Virus record (IMG/VR): IMGVR_UViG_3300027976_000219 | Span: 1 to 24,181 of that record | Length of the DNA: 24,181 bases | Strand: one strand, 5' to 3' | Origin: a virus | In this document: piece by piece, positions 14,415-20,687 of the stretch | Layout: every line of letters begins with the position of its first letter | How positions within the stretch are numbered: position 1 is the stretch's first letter | Notes under the pieces: generated by a model | What the model was told of the DNA's origin: nothing | The model's database searches: none | What the model saw: the letters and a program-made list of their open reading frames with translations, nothing else | Translations under genes and position numbers: made by a program

Positions 14415-15179
14415 TTATACATTAAATATTTTTGTTGCAATAAATTTTTCAGCATAGGTTGCGTCACTCATTCCTTTAATAATAGCTAAATTTTTATCTA
14501 AATTATCTAAAGCTTGTTGATGATTATATTTACCATATGCTTGTATAAAAACATTTAAGAATTGATGTTTAACCCAACGGTCAGCTTGACCAATCTTTAA
14601 AAAGAATTCATTAAAATCTTTACACATAATCTCCATATTAGGATTATTTATTTTAAATTCACCTGACTTGATGATTCTACTATTTCTATGTGCATTATTG
14701 TTACTATTATTAGCTAATGAAACTAACATTAACGGCTCAATATTAAACATATTTTTAAATTTAAGTAGTTTCATATATTCCGGATTAACAGTTCTGTATG
14801 CATATACATAATCCATTAATACCCAAGATTTTGAAGAACTATTTAAAAGTGCCATTTTATCAACTAAATCTTTTTCATCAATAATATCAACTAATATATA
14901 AGGAATATCGTCACCTATTGCTGATAAAGCTGTAGCTAAATGTTGACCGTCAATAATATAATATCTCCAAATACCATCAATTATATTAGTATAAGTTACT
15001 ATTACCACTCTAAGAACACCCATATTACGTACAGATGTTATTAATTTTTGAACTTGAGGACTATCAATTGCTCTGTTCATGGGCAAAGTAGTAAACTTAT
15101 CCATTTTAGCAAATTTGATTTTTAAATCCGTTTTTCCAATAACCTTCATAATCATATTTTTTATTTTACTTTTAATCAT
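14415..15179 (-). CDS. ParB/sulfiredoxin-fold domain protein
   Basis: 254 residues. The N-terminal 100 residues carry ParB-like features: LPMNRAIDS (32-40, the 'P-NR' strand), PQVQKLITSVRNMG (41-54), VLRVVIVTY, and IDGQHLATAL (76-85), the core 'DG-HR--A' motif. The remaining 150 residues are helical, with VDKMALLNSSSKSW, as in phage ParB-domain proteins that regulate transcription or act as nucleases. It has no clear partner ParA in the window, so plasmid-like partitioning is unlikely. The start ATG overlaps the stop of a possible 40-residue gene. Confidence 0.8.
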   Translation of the reverse strand: MIKSKIKNMIMKVIGKTDLKIKFAKMDKFTTLPMNRAIDSPQVQKLITSVRNMGVLRVVIVTYTNIIDGIWRYYIIDGQHLATALSAIGDDIPYILVDIIDEKDLVDKMALLNSSSKSWVLMDYVYAYRTVNPEYMKLLKFKNMFNIEPLMLVSLANNSNNNAHRNSRIIKSGEFKINNPNMEIMCKDFNEFFLKIGQADRWVKHQFLNVFIQAYGKYNHQQALDNLDKNLAIIKGMSDATYAEKFIATKIFNV

Positions 15180-15298
15180 AAAGTATCAACCTCTTCAGGG
15201 TAATTTTGTATTATAACTAAATAATTTCCAAATTCTTTTTGCTCTACATTTCCTGTAGAAACAATAAGATTAACCTTTTCTATATTTGTTTGTGCCAT
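15176..15298 (-). CDS. Possible 40-residue peptide before the ParB-like gene
   Basis: A reading frame from the ATG at 15298 codes MAQTNIEKVNLIVSTGNVEQ, then KEFGNYLVIIQNYPEEVDTL, and ends in a TGA overlapping the ParB-like start (ATGA). The coupling and protein-like composition favour a real gene. A 21-codon frame from the ATG at 15335 overlaps its beginning in another frame and could be the alternative start of translation. Confidence 0.45.
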   Translation of the reverse strand: MAQTNIEKVNLIVSTGNVEQKEFGNYLVIIQNYPEEVDTL

Positions 15299-15343
15299 TA
15301 AATTTAATGTACAACCCATATATATAAGTTTCATACCTTTTAA

Positions 15344-15580
15344 TTATAGATTATCATAAATATAACTAAGTGATGCACTTGATAGTTCATGTCTCATTAA
15401 TCTTTGATTTTCACTATCAAACATTCTATAACAGGTTACTATTTCATTTCCATTGTTTGTAAGTGAGTCAACTCTTTCAAGTTTTTCGGTTACATACCCG
15501 TAGGTATTATCTTTTGTATTCCATACTCTTTTACAAGCTTCTTTAATATCATTAAAGATTTCATCTGAGGGACTTTCCAT
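15344..15580 (-). CDS. Small unknown protein
   Basis: 78 residues: MESPSDEIFNDIKEACKRVW, NTKDNTYGYVTEKLERVDSL, TNNGNEIVTCYRMFDSENQR, LMRHELSSASLSYIYDNL. A helix then a central beta hairpin then a helix; no known motif. The composition (Tyr/Asn/Ser-rich, acidic start) fits a small cytoplasmic phage protein. It lies between the candidate peptides at 15176 and 15593. Confidence 0.75.
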   Translation of the reverse strand: MESPSDEIFNDIKEACKRVWNTKDNTYGYVTEKLERVDSLTNNGNEIVTCYRMFDSENQRLMRHELSSASLSYIYDNL

Positions 15581-15592
15581 AATTTGTTTATT

Positions 15593-15664
15593 TTATACCT
15601 TTTTATTATAAAAAAGCAATTTTATTATTATAATTACAAGAATTAATTTAATTAATAATTCCAT
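15593..15664 (-). CDS. Possible 23-residue membrane peptide
   Basis: The frame from the ATG at 15664 encodes MELLIKLILVIIIIKLL, then FYNKKV and a TAA at 15593. It is a single hydrophobic helix with a basic end, similar in kind to the other tiny membrane proteins in this genome. AT-rich DNA readily gives such frames by chance, so confidence is low. Confidence 0.3.
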   Translation of the reverse strand: MELLIKLILVIIIIKLLFYNKKV

Positions 15665-15688
15665 CTGTTTTATGATTAAGTTAATCTT

Positions 15689-16099
15689 TCACTTTAAATA
15701 ACCTAATATTCTAGACTTTTTTGGATTCAGATGAATCCAGTTATGACAACTACGACAAACAGCTTTCCAAGTAGACTGAACTAAATAAAAAGTATCTCTG
15801 TTGGAACCGGAGTATATATGATGAACATCATGAACACCATGCATACATCCGTCCACAGAGACCTGACATATCGGATTTTGAATAAGAAATATTTCTCTTA
15901 ACTTAAGATACTCAAGATCTTTCTTTTTCCTTTTAGAAGAAACCAGAGGAATTTTATAATCAGTTGGTTTCTGTGAACTGTTAGTATTTAGGGCTTTTTG
16001 ACAACTCCAGCAATATTTACAGTATTTAAATCCCTCATGGTTCTTCCAAATAACAGATAGTTTATTACAGCTATCACATTCTTTAAGCTTTTTGAGCAT
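15689..16099 (-). CDS. HNH endonuclease with N-terminal zinc ribbon
   Basis: 136 residues. CDSC (8-11) and CKYC--C (27-33) form a zinc-ribbon-like lead. The HNH core follows: C78 and C85, then DVHHIYSG (91-98) with the catalytic His pair, and CRSCHNWIH (115-123) with the closing Cys-Cys-His set. Phage HNH proteins of this size may process recombination intermediates or assist packaging; free-standing homing activity is also possible. It overlaps the end of the gene 16083-16562 by 17 bases in another frame, which argues for a resident gene rather than a recent insertion. Confidence 0.85.
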   Translation of the reverse strand: MLKKLKECDSCNKLSVIWKNHEGFKYCKYCWSCQKALNTNSSQKPTDYKIPLVSSKRKKKDLEYLKLREIFLIQNPICQVSVDGCMHGVHDVHHIYSGSNRDTFYLVQSTWKAVCRSCHNWIHLNPKKSRILGYLK

Positions 16100-16562
16100 T
16101 TTTTAATCTTGGTAACTGATTTTGAGGTGTTGTTAAACTTAAAAAGTTTTTAGGCAACACTCCTTCAACAATAAATATACTAATAATTTGTTGTTTATTA
16201 ATATTTAAATCTTTAAAAGTTAAAGTGTTAACAAACTTATCATCAGTTTCAGTATTTAAAATTAAAAACTTAGTAATAGGACTTTCAGGAAACAAAGATT
16301 CAAATATAAAATTAGAATATTTTATAGTAATTTCTTGTTTAAGTTTATTTAAAACTACTTGAGCTTTTTTATAAACATTTACTATTCTTTGTTTTTTCTT
16401 ACTGCATAAAGTAAGTAATTCACTTTGTTCTAAAGAGTTTAAGCCATACAAAGCTCTTTTGTATAAATAGTTTTGATAACTGTTATAGTTATCTTGTTCA
16501 TAAGCCATCACTGTATGTGACCGCATTTGATAATCTTTAATGTTTTGTTTTAACTTTTCCAT
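16083..16562 (-). CDS. Unknown helical protein overlapping the HNH gene
   Basis: 159 residues, mostly helical: MEKLKQNIKDYQMRSHTVMA, YKRALYGLNSLEQSELLTLC, KKKQRIVNVYKKAQVVLNKL; then a beta-rich end with TKFLILNTETDDKFVNTLTF and NKQQIISIFIVEGVLPKNFL. No named family. Its last 17 bases are shared with the HNH start. Because a strong terminator hairpin (16592-16623) lies only 30 bases before its ATG, it must rely on read-through or on a promoter embedded near 16563-16585. Confidence 0.78.
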   Translation of the reverse strand: MEKLKQNIKDYQMRSHTVMAYEQDNYNSYQNYLYKRALYGLNSLEQSELLTLCSKKKQRIVNVYKKAQVVLNKLKQEITIKYSNFIFESLFPESPITKFLILNTETDDKFVNTLTFKDLNINKQQIISIFIVEGVLPKNFLSLTTPQNQLPRLKNAQKA

Positions 16563-16584
16563 AATATATATGTTTAATCATAAA

Positions 16585-16623
16585 TAAAAAATGAGAGAGG
16601 GACGTGAGTGTCTCTCTCTCTCA
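16585..16623 (-). terminator. Intrinsic terminator after 16639-17112
   Basis: On the minus strand TGAGAGAGAGAGAC and GTCCCTCTCTCA pair with a small internal loop, followed by six T (16585-16590). It lies 16 bases after the stop of the gene 16639-17112. The left arm is a (TC) dinucleotide repeat on the plus strand (16611-16622), prone to slippage. Confidence 0.78.
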
Positions 16624-16638
16624 GTTAGTGATTAGTTT

Positions 16639-17112
16639 TTATATTGTAAAATCTTCACTTGGTTTAATTGTACTGCTAACCGCATTGTGTGCATTATATG
16701 CTTCTCTTAGTTCATCTACATTATCATGTTGAACTGTGATATCAGTAGCATTACCTGAAATATTATATACAGTTTTACGATAGATAGGTTGTCCTTCAAA
16801 AGAACAAATTATACCTGTTTTACCTGCAATTTTAAGGTCTCTTCCTGGATTTTTTTTGTTAAATGGAGTCAAAGATTCTTTAATAACTATTTTACCATCT
16901 AAAATTTGATGTGGTGTATAATTCATTTCTAATAAAATATCAATAGGAGCTTGAATTAAAGCTGATACAGTCTGTCTTCTTAGAAAACCATTATCATCAA
17001 TTAACACTCTTACTTGTTGTAATTTTACATAACCATAATCGGAATTTTTGCTGGATACATTAATAATTGCACCTGTAGTAGCGTCTGCTACAATAACTAC
17101 TTTAGAGTTCAT
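16639..17112 (-). CDS. Unknown phage protein followed by a strong terminator
   Basis: 157 residues. The N-terminus MNSKVVIVADATTGAIINVS is followed by beta strands (YGYVKLQQVRVLIDD, RRQTVSALIQAPIDILLEM), a HQILDGKIVIKES strand, GRDLKIAGKTGIICSFEGQP and a Thr/Val-rich end. The 'VADA' start and beta-rich layout recall the gene at 19831-20124, so both may be OB-fold-like, but that is weak. A strong terminator follows and a long AAAT-repeat leader precedes it (17127-17150), suggesting an independently and strongly expressed gene. Confidence 0.82.
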   Translation of the reverse strand: MNSKVVIVADATTGAIINVSSKNSDYGYVKLQQVRVLIDDNGFLRRQTVSALIQAPIDILLEMNYTPHQILDGKIVIKESLTPFNKKNPGRDLKIAGKTGIICSFEGQPIYRKTVYNISGNATDITVQHDNVDELREAYNAHNAVSSTIKPSEDFTI

Positions 17113-17126
17113 AACTAAATAAATTA

Positions 17127-17150
17127 AAATAAATAAATAAATAAATAAAT
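17127..17150. repeat. (AAAT)6 tetranucleotide repeat in a 5' leader
   Basis: Six perfect AAAT units lie 15-38 bases upstream of the ATG at 17112. The hairpin TGAGCA (17153-17158) with TGCTCA (17176-17181) lies just before it. Changes in copy number would alter the leader length without changing the protein. Confidence 0.85.
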
Positions 17151-17219
17151 TGTGAGCAGATTACTCTACTTTAGTTGCTCAAGCAAAAAGTAAGTGTTAT
17201 TTCTTTTGGAAATTATTAT

Positions 17220-17465
17220 CTAAAAATTAGATAAATCTATAGGGTCATCAAAGGATTCATCATCAGATATTTCATCATCAGGCCGATAATCAAAATCATA
17301 TGAATGATCTTTGGGATTTGTTGTAATTACCGAATCTGCAAATGGATTTGCAATATAATTGCCGGAGTTTTGTGATATTAAGTATTGTATATCTAAATCT
17401 GTTAAATCTAAGTATTGATCTACTGTCAAATATATCACTTTTCCATTTGCTAATTGATACAACAT
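17220..17465 (-). CDS. Small conserved phage protein with acidic tail
   Basis: 81 residues. The start MLYQLANGKVIYLTVDQYLDLTDLD, broken here as MLYQLANGKVIYLTVDQYL then DLTDLDIQYLIS, is a block I associate with Bacteroidetes phages, often with an Asp/Glu-rich C-terminus as seen here (DDEISDDESFDDPIDLSNF). The acidic end may mimic DNA or dock a partner. Function unknown. A 10-bp perfect hairpin lies upstream (17506-17528). Confidence 0.82.
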   Translation of the reverse strand: MLYQLANGKVIYLTVDQYLDLTDLDIQYLISQNSGNYIANPFADSVITTNPKDHSYDFDYRPDDEISDDESFDDPIDLSNF

Positions 17466-17505
17466 ATGTTACAACTTATAATAATATTATAAATATATGC
17501 TTTAT

Positions 17506-17528
17506 ATCTTACTTATATTAAGTAAGAT
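17506..17528. promoter_or_regulatory. Perfect 10-bp inverted repeat upstream of 17465
   Basis: ATCTTACTTA (17506-17515) and TAAGTAAGAT (17519-17528) are separated by TAT. It sits 41 bases before the ATG at 17465 on the minus strand and lacks a following T tract, so an operator or leader hairpin is more likely than a terminator. Confidence 0.5.
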
Positions 17529-17559
17529 TATAAATTATTGTATTATATAGCTAAAACAA

Positions 17560-17583
17560 TAAAAAGGAGACCGGAGCCTCCTT
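17560..17583 (-). terminator. Intrinsic terminator after 17618-18040
   Basis: On the minus strand AAGGAG (17583-17578) pairs with CTCCTT (17569-17564) around a GC-rich loop and continues into TTT. It lies 35 bases after the stop of the gene 17618-18040, with the 16-base palindrome GTATGTTTAAACATAC (17598-17613) in between. Confidence 0.68.
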
Positions 17584-17617
17584 ATTATTTAGGAAAAGTA
17601 TGTTTAAACATACAATT

Positions 17618-18040
17618 TTAAATTTCATCTATAACATTTAATTTATCAGATGCTACATATGTTGTTTCAGTATAAAAATCTCCATTTTCTTTAATTGCTC
17701 TGTACTTAACACAATAAGGAGAATATTCATGAAATCCTCTAAAGTTGTCTACTGTAACAACTACATTATTATCTATATCAATTAAGTTATTATTTTTAAG
17801 CAATTCTCTTGACTCTCCATAGCTTACATAACTAACGTCTATTTTACATAAAGTACCGTTTTGAATTATTTCAGGTAATTTACCAAAATGCATAAGTTTT
17901 ATAAAATATTTAGAACCTTCTGAACTTGTACATAATAGAGGGGTTAATAATTTTATTAATTCTTCTTTATTATGATGTTGGATTATAGATTCAAACATTT
18001 TAGTAATATCTGTTTCATCAAAATTTACTGATATACTCAT
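17618..18040 (-). CDS. Unknown protein
   Basis: 140 residues: an N-terminal helical part (DITKMFESIIQHHNKEELIK, LLTPLLCTSSEGSKYFIKLM) and a C-terminal beta-rich part (TLCKIDVSYVSYGESRELL, NNVVVTVDNFRGFHEYSP, YCVKYRAIKENGDFYTET). It looks like a small two-domain protein; the beta part resembles SH3-like barrels in layout only. No named family. It lies 2 bases from 18043-18258 in the same operon and is followed by a palindrome and a terminator. Confidence 0.78.
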   Translation of the reverse strand: MSISVNFDETDITKMFESIIQHHNKEELIKLLTPLLCTSSEGSKYFIKLMHFGKLPEIIQNGTLCKIDVSYVSYGESRELLKNNNLIDIDNNVVVTVDNFRGFHEYSPYCVKYRAIKENGDFYTETTYVASDKLNVIDEI

Positions 18041-18042
18041 CT

Positions 18043-18258
18043 TTAATCATTTAACTGTTTATAATTTCTAATTTTCTTAAGGAGGCCTTCATCGAAATTA
18101 GTAAACCATTTTTCACCACCTAATCTTGTACTAATTTTAGGTAATTCATCTGTATCTTCATAGATAGTTTTATATCCTGTTAATATAGGTTTATTTTTAA
18201 GATCTATAGTTTTAGCATTAAAGTCAAAACCAAGAGCTGAGTTAATTAATACTTTCAT
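18043..18258 (-). CDS. Small unknown protein
   Basis: 71 residues: MKVLINSALGFDFNAKTIDL, KNKPILTGYKTIYEDTDELP, KISTRLGGEKWFTNFDEGLL, KKIRNYKQLND. Mixed alpha/beta with a basic end. No recognised motif. It is coupled by close spacing to 17618-18040 and separated by 29 bases from the membrane-protein gene upstream. Confidence 0.72.
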   Translation of the reverse strand: MKVLINSALGFDFNAKTIDLKNKPILTGYKTIYEDTDELPKISTRLGGEKWFTNFDEGLLKKIRNYKQLND

Positions 18259-18287
18259 AAGATAGTTTTTAATTTAAGCTAATATAG

Positions 18288-18536
18288 TTAAATCAATATT
18301 AATAGTGCAAGTAATGATAATCCAGATACTATTAAGTATAGTACTATCATATAATAAAAAGGTAACATCTTTTTTTCAAACTTAATGTTTTCCTCAAGCT
18401 TATATATTTGATATAAGAGAGTTTGTTTATATTCATTAATTAAATCATCTGGTGCATTAACATAGTCTACACTTTTTAGTGCATTTTCTGCATTTTCCTT
18501 TTCTTTTTTTAATTTCTTAAGTGGTCTATAAATCAT
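18288..18536 (-). CDS. Tail-anchored small membrane protein
   Basis: 82 residues. A basic, coiled-coil-like N-terminal part (PLKKLKKEKENAENALKS, DDLINEYKQTLLYQIYKLEE) is followed by one C-terminal hydrophobic segment at about 58-82. This is a tail-anchor arrangement with the charged part in the cytoplasm. Function unknown. It belongs to a run of four small membrane-protein genes (18288-19269). Confidence 0.7.
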   Translation of the reverse strand: MIYRPLKKLKKEKENAENALKSVDYVNAPDDLINEYKQTLLYQIYKLEENIKFEKKMLPFYYMIVLYLIVSGLSLLALLILI

Positions 18537-18548
18537 ATATTTAAGTTT

Positions 18549-18573
18549 ATAAAACTCCTTTTCAGGAGCTTTG
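18549..18573 (-). terminator. Hairpin terminator after 18575-18760
   Basis: On the minus strand AAAGCTCC and GGAGTTTT (18572-18565 and 18558-18551) pair around TGAAAA, directly after the stop codon at 18575. The T run is short, so termination may be partial. Confidence 0.5.
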
Positions 18574-18574
18574 A

Positions 18575-18760
18575 TTAATCAATTGCTAAAGGTAAAGTTA
18601 CCAAAAAGGTAATATAAATTATCTCAAGCACCCATTGTAATATGTTAAAGTTATAAAAATCTAGAGTTGCCATAGTAAAAAGACCTACAAAAAAATATTG
18701 TAAACCAATACCTACTAGTAAGCTTATACTTATTTTTAATATCACTTCTGTTAAAGTCAT
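18575..18760 (-). CDS. Small two-pass membrane protein
   Basis: 61 residues from the ATG at 18760 (MTLTEVILKI), which overlaps the stop of the upstream small gene (TAATG); an ATG at 18808 would add residues that overlap that gene. Hydrophobic segments lie at about 8-31 and 40-58. Function unknown; part of the small membrane cluster. Confidence 0.66.
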   Translation of the reverse strand: MTLTEVILKISISLLVGIGLQYFFVGLFTMATLDFYNFNILQWVLEIIYITFLVTLPLAID

Positions 18761-18924
18761 TACGTGTGTTTTAAATAGTTGTAAATAATAATAAGGCCTG
18801 TATAACACAATAACCCTGCTGATAATAATATATAAAGGTTTGTAATGCCTGATATGTAATATATAGCACCCATAAACCCATATGTTAATAACATACCGTA
18901 AAGGAGGTAAAATAATGTTCTCAT
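18760..18924 (-). CDS. Small two-pass membrane protein
   Basis: 54 residues from the ATG at 18924: MRTLFYLLYGMLLTYGFMGA, IYYISGITNLYILLSAGLLC, YTGLIIIYNYLKHT. Two hydrophobic helices with a short turn, ending in a basic tail. Its TAA overlaps the next ATG (TAATG), which supports translation of both. Not recognised; comparable in size to phage superinfection or holin-like peptides, without evidence for either. Confidence 0.6.
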   Translation of the reverse strand: MRTLFYLLYGMLLTYGFMGAIYYISGITNLYILLSAGLLCYTGLIIIYNYLKHT

Positions 18925-18934
18925 GATTGTAATG

Positions 18935-19077
18935 TTAGTTGATTTGTTTAATACTTAAAAAGATAGAACCAAAACCTATTATTCTATATTCTTCCCGAAC
19001 TTTTGTTCTTGTTGGACTTTTTAAATATCTGAAATATCTCTTAAGAATAAGAGTAAACCTAGAACAAAGGTATACAA
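18935..19077 (-). pseudogene. Possible frameshifted small membrane-protein gene
   Basis: No ATG frame exists here, but two overlapping frames look protein-like. From TTG at 19077: LYTFVLGLLLFLRDISDI, then a stop. In the next frame, open from 19087 to 18935: RYFRYLKSPTRTKVREE, YRIIGFGSIFLSIKQIN, then TAA. Joined near 19030 they would give a plausible small membrane protein like its neighbours. Either a decayed gene, a base missing from the assembly, or chance in AT-rich DNA. Confidence 0.3.
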
Positions 19078-19083
19078 TATTAA

Positions 19084-19269
19084 TTAATCTTGTATGTCTT
19101 CATTATATTTGAACTCTTTTGACCGGAGCCATTGTTTAACTTCACCTTTATAGGCATAGTCTATATTTACTTTCTTAGTATGTATAGAGTATATGACTCT
19201 ACCATCTACATCATCTTGTGGTATTACAATGCCTAGCATTAAATAAATACCGAATAAAAAATTCATCAT
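19084..19269 (-). CDS. Small protein with N-terminal membrane segment
   Basis: 61 residues from one of two adjacent ATGs at 19269 and 19266. Residues 2-17 are hydrophobic (MNFLFGIYLMLGIVIP), then a hydrophilic part: QDDVDGRVIYSIHTKKVN, IDYAYKGEVKQWLRSKEF. This could be a membrane anchor or an uncleaved signal. No family recognised. It is the first gene of the small membrane-protein run; a 322-base gene-poor gap precedes it. Confidence 0.62.
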   Translation of the reverse strand: MMNFLFGIYLMLGIVIPQDDVDGRVIYSIHTKKVNIDYAYKGEVKQWLRSKEFKYNEDIQD

Positions 19270-19591
19270 AGTATATAGTTTAATTGTAAATATTATTTAT
19301 TTTATTAATTCCGGAATATGTTAGTATGATACTCTCATTATAAGAGATAAGAAAGATAAGAATAAGTAATAGTGTATATAAGGTGTAGATGAGTATATAC
19401 TAAGGCTGTTAGCTATATTAATTATAATTAAGTGAATGTGGGTATTTTTCAAGATAGAAACTACCAAAGAATAGAGGAGAGGTTTATTCTCAACACCTCT
19501 ACAACCCTTACTCTCACTGCTTTTCAGAAAATATTACACAGTTTTTCAGACAAGTTTATCTCATCTTCAAACTGCGTATGTGTTATAAGTT
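19270..19591. other. Gene-poor gap of 322 bases
   Basis: No minus-strand ATG frame longer than a few codons is present. A plus-strand GTG frame (19432-19641) is open for 69 codons but has no supporting context. A 6-bp hairpin AGAGGT/ACCTCT lies at about 19478-19500. A minus-strand open stretch without ATG (19550-19625, encoding LKLITHTQFEDEINLSEK) could be the remainder of the frame starting at 19696, shifted by one frame. Confidence 0.4.
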
Positions 19592-19696
19592 TTAAGCAAA
19601 GAATAGCTTATATATTATGTAAATTATCACTGCAGACTTAAGCCAATAGATAAATAATAGCATAATCCAAGCCTTTTTAAAATTAATCTTTTTCAT
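19592..19696 (-). CDS. Possible 34-residue membrane peptide (perhaps truncated by a frameshift)
   Basis: From the ATG at 19696: MKKINFKKAWIMLLFIYWLK, SAVIIYIIYKLFFA, stop at 19592. A basic start followed by a hydrophobic segment fits a membrane peptide. Downstream in another frame a protein-like continuation (AILCLKLITHTQFEDE, INLSEKLCNIF) is open, so the gene may be longer with a frameshift. Weak support. Confidence 0.35.
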   Translation of the reverse strand: MKKINFKKAWIMLLFIYWLKSAVIIYIIYKLFFA

Positions 19697-19792
19697 AACT
19701 ACTTGATTTTCAATACCAAAGTGCTAATTTGCACACGGTGGAGACAAGCTTCGGACTAACATAATAGTCTACAGAACGCCCTTTAAAAGAAA

Positions 19793-19823
19793 ACAAAGCA
19801 TACCCAATTAAGGATATGCTTTG
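19793..19823 (-). terminator. Intrinsic terminator after 19831-20124
   Basis: CAAAGCATA (19794-19802) and TATGCTTTG (19815-19823) form a 9-bp stem, extended by CC/GG with one bulged base. On the minus strand it is followed by TTTTCTTTT. It lies 8 bases after the stop codon at 19831. Confidence 0.78.
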
Positions 19824-19830
19824 AATGTTA

Positions 19831-20124
19831 TTATACAGTAATTTCAGCAAATAAGTCTGCAAAATCAGCCATAGTTGCAATAGCTGCAGAACTACCGTTT
19901 AGCAAAGTAATCCAAACGGTATCACCATCTGCTTGTAATTCGCAAGTGTAATCAGTGCCAACAACAACACCGTTTTGGAAGGACTTCTCCCAAATCTTTG
20001 CAAAGTATTCTTTACCTTTAATTTCAACAGTACAGGTTCTAAATTTAGTACGGTTAGCATTGTCGCATTCTTTAATTGCATCAGCAACAAAGATTAATTT
20101 ACCTTGAGTTTTAATAGTTTCCAT
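19831..20124 (-). CDS. Small beta-rich protein, possible OB-fold
   Basis: 97 residues. KLIFVADAIKECDNANRTKF, RTCTVEIKGKEYFAKIWEKS, FQNGVVVGTDYTCELQADGD, TVWITLLNGSS: five or six strands ordered like a small OB barrel, then an Ala-rich helix (AAIATMADFADLFAEITV). An OB-fold would fit binding to nucleic acid, but no diagnostic residues are visible. The gene is noticeably richer in GC than its neighbours and has its own terminator and an upstream copy of the palindrome cassette (20167-20199), suggesting strong, separately controlled expression. Confidence 0.82.
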   Translation of the reverse strand: METIKTQGKLIFVADAIKECDNANRTKFRTCTVEIKGKEYFAKIWEKSFQNGVVVGTDYTCELQADGDTVWITLLNGSSAAIATMADFADLFAEITV

Positions 20125-20166
20125 GAGATTATTTTAAATGGATTAAACAATATATATATCCCTAAA

Positions 20167-20199
20167 AGTAAAAAGCTGTATAAAAGGCTGCCGCAGGCT
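20167..20199 (-). promoter_or_regulatory. Palindrome cassette copy 1 (controls 19831-20124)
   Basis: Read on the plus strand, AGTAAAAAGCTGTA (20167-20180) is followed after 5 bases by GGCTGCCGCAGGCT (20186-20199), centred on the odd palindrome CTGC-C-GCAG. It lies 42 bases upstream of the minus-strand ATG at 20124 and just downstream of the terminator of the previous gene. The same pair recurs at 20447 and 20688. Confidence 0.68.
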
Positions 20200-20202
20200 T
20201 AA

Positions 20203-20229
20203 GCAAAAAAAAGGGGACTTACACCCCTT
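20203..20229 (-). terminator. Intrinsic terminator after 20235-20420
   Basis: AAGGGG (20211-20216) pairs with CCCCTT (20224-20229). On the minus strand the stem is followed by eight T (20205-20212). It begins 5 bases after the stop codon. Confidence 0.82.
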
Positions 20230-20234
20230 ATTAG

Positions 20235-20420
20235 TTAATCTTCTAAGAGTAATCTTTTACCCTTATGTAACACTTCCCATTCTTTAGCTAAAGAGTCTCT
20301 ATACTCTTTAACTTCTTTAGCAGGTAAGCCACTTAAAGCCGTTAACACTCTTGTGTTAGGCTTTATTGATAGAAGGAGCATGATACCTTCTATCTCTTCA
20401 ATCATATGCTGTACAATCAT
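20235..20420 (-). CDS. Small unknown protein in a palindrome cassette
   Basis: 61 residues: MIVQHMIEEIEGIMLLLSIK, PNTRVLTALSGLPAKEVKEY, RDSLAKEWEVLHKGKRLLLE, D. A helical protein; the middle (SGLPAKEVKEYRDSL) resembles a short helix-turn-helix. No family recognised. It has its own terminator and its own upstream palindrome cassette (20447-20480), 26 bases from the ATG. That independent packaging is shared with the genes on both sides and argues that each unit is controlled separately. Confidence 0.75.
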   Translation of the reverse strand: MIVQHMIEEIEGIMLLLSIKPNTRVLTALSGLPAKEVKEYRDSLAKEWEVLHKGKRLLLED

Positions 20421-20446
20421 AATAATTAAATTAATTAATTAATAAC

Positions 20447-20480
20447 AGTATAAAGCTGTAAAAGAAAGCTGCCGCAGGCT
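20447..20480 (-). promoter_or_regulatory. Palindrome cassette copy 2 (controls 20235-20420)
   Basis: AGTATAAAGCTGTA (20447-20460) followed by AAGCTGCCGCAGGCT (20466-20480) on the plus strand, a near-identical copy of the elements at 20167 and 20688. The motif ends 26 bases before the minus-strand ATG at 20420, with a TTAATTAATTAATT leader in between. Confidence 0.68.
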
Positions 20481-20483
20481 AAA

Positions 20484-20510
20484 AGAAAAAAAACCAAGCC
20501 TAAGCTTGGT
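20484..20510 (-). terminator. Intrinsic terminator overlapping the end of 20500-20670
   Basis: ACCAAGC (20493-20499) pairs with GCTTGGT (20504-20510) around the loop CTAA. The minus-strand stem is followed by eight T (20487-20494 region). The stop codon of the gene 20500-20670 lies in the loop, so the last codons form half of the stem. Confidence 0.8.
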
Positions 20511-20670
20511 CTTTTAATCTTGCAACATTAAATATAATATGAGTTGCAGTTGTATACACCTTATATTTTTTTAATGTACCAGCAGTTAACCACTGGTTAA
20601 GACGCGTTTGCATCTTAAGTAGTTCTCCTGCATCTGATGCAAGAAAACTAAAAATATCTACTCTAATCAT
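20500..20670 (-). CDS. Small 56-residue protein in a palindrome cassette
   Basis: From the ATG at 20670 to the TAG at 20500: MIRVDIFSFLASDAGELLKM, QTRLNQWLTAGTLKKYKVYT, TATHIIFNVARLKDQA. A helical first half and a short strand region. No family recognised. The stop codon falls in the loop of its own terminator. Its upstream cassette (20688-20725) is 17 bases from the ATG. Support for translation is the consistent cassette layout and coding-like composition. Confidence 0.68.
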   Translation of the reverse strand: MIRVDIFSFLASDAGELLKMQTRLNQWLTAGTLKKYKVYTTATHIIFNVARLKDQA

Positions 20671-20687
20671 AATAATAAATTAAGATT

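Noticed and set aside
14415-15179. ParB-like gene as part of a plasmid-type partition system
   Set aside because: There is no ParA ATPase or clustered parS-like repeats nearby; phages often use this fold for other roles.
15689-16099. HNH gene as a free-standing homing endonuclease inserted in the phage
   Set aside because: Its start overlaps the previous gene by 17 bases in another frame and no interrupted gene is seen.
19432-19641. Plus-strand 69-codon frame with GTG start in the gene-poor gap
   Set aside because: It has no promoter-like sequence at the right distance and no recognisable protein features; minus-strand fragments overlap it. It could be real but support is too weak.
19899-20090. 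63-codon minus-strand frame inside 19831-20124
   Set aside because: It is a different frame within a coherent longer gene and has no start context.
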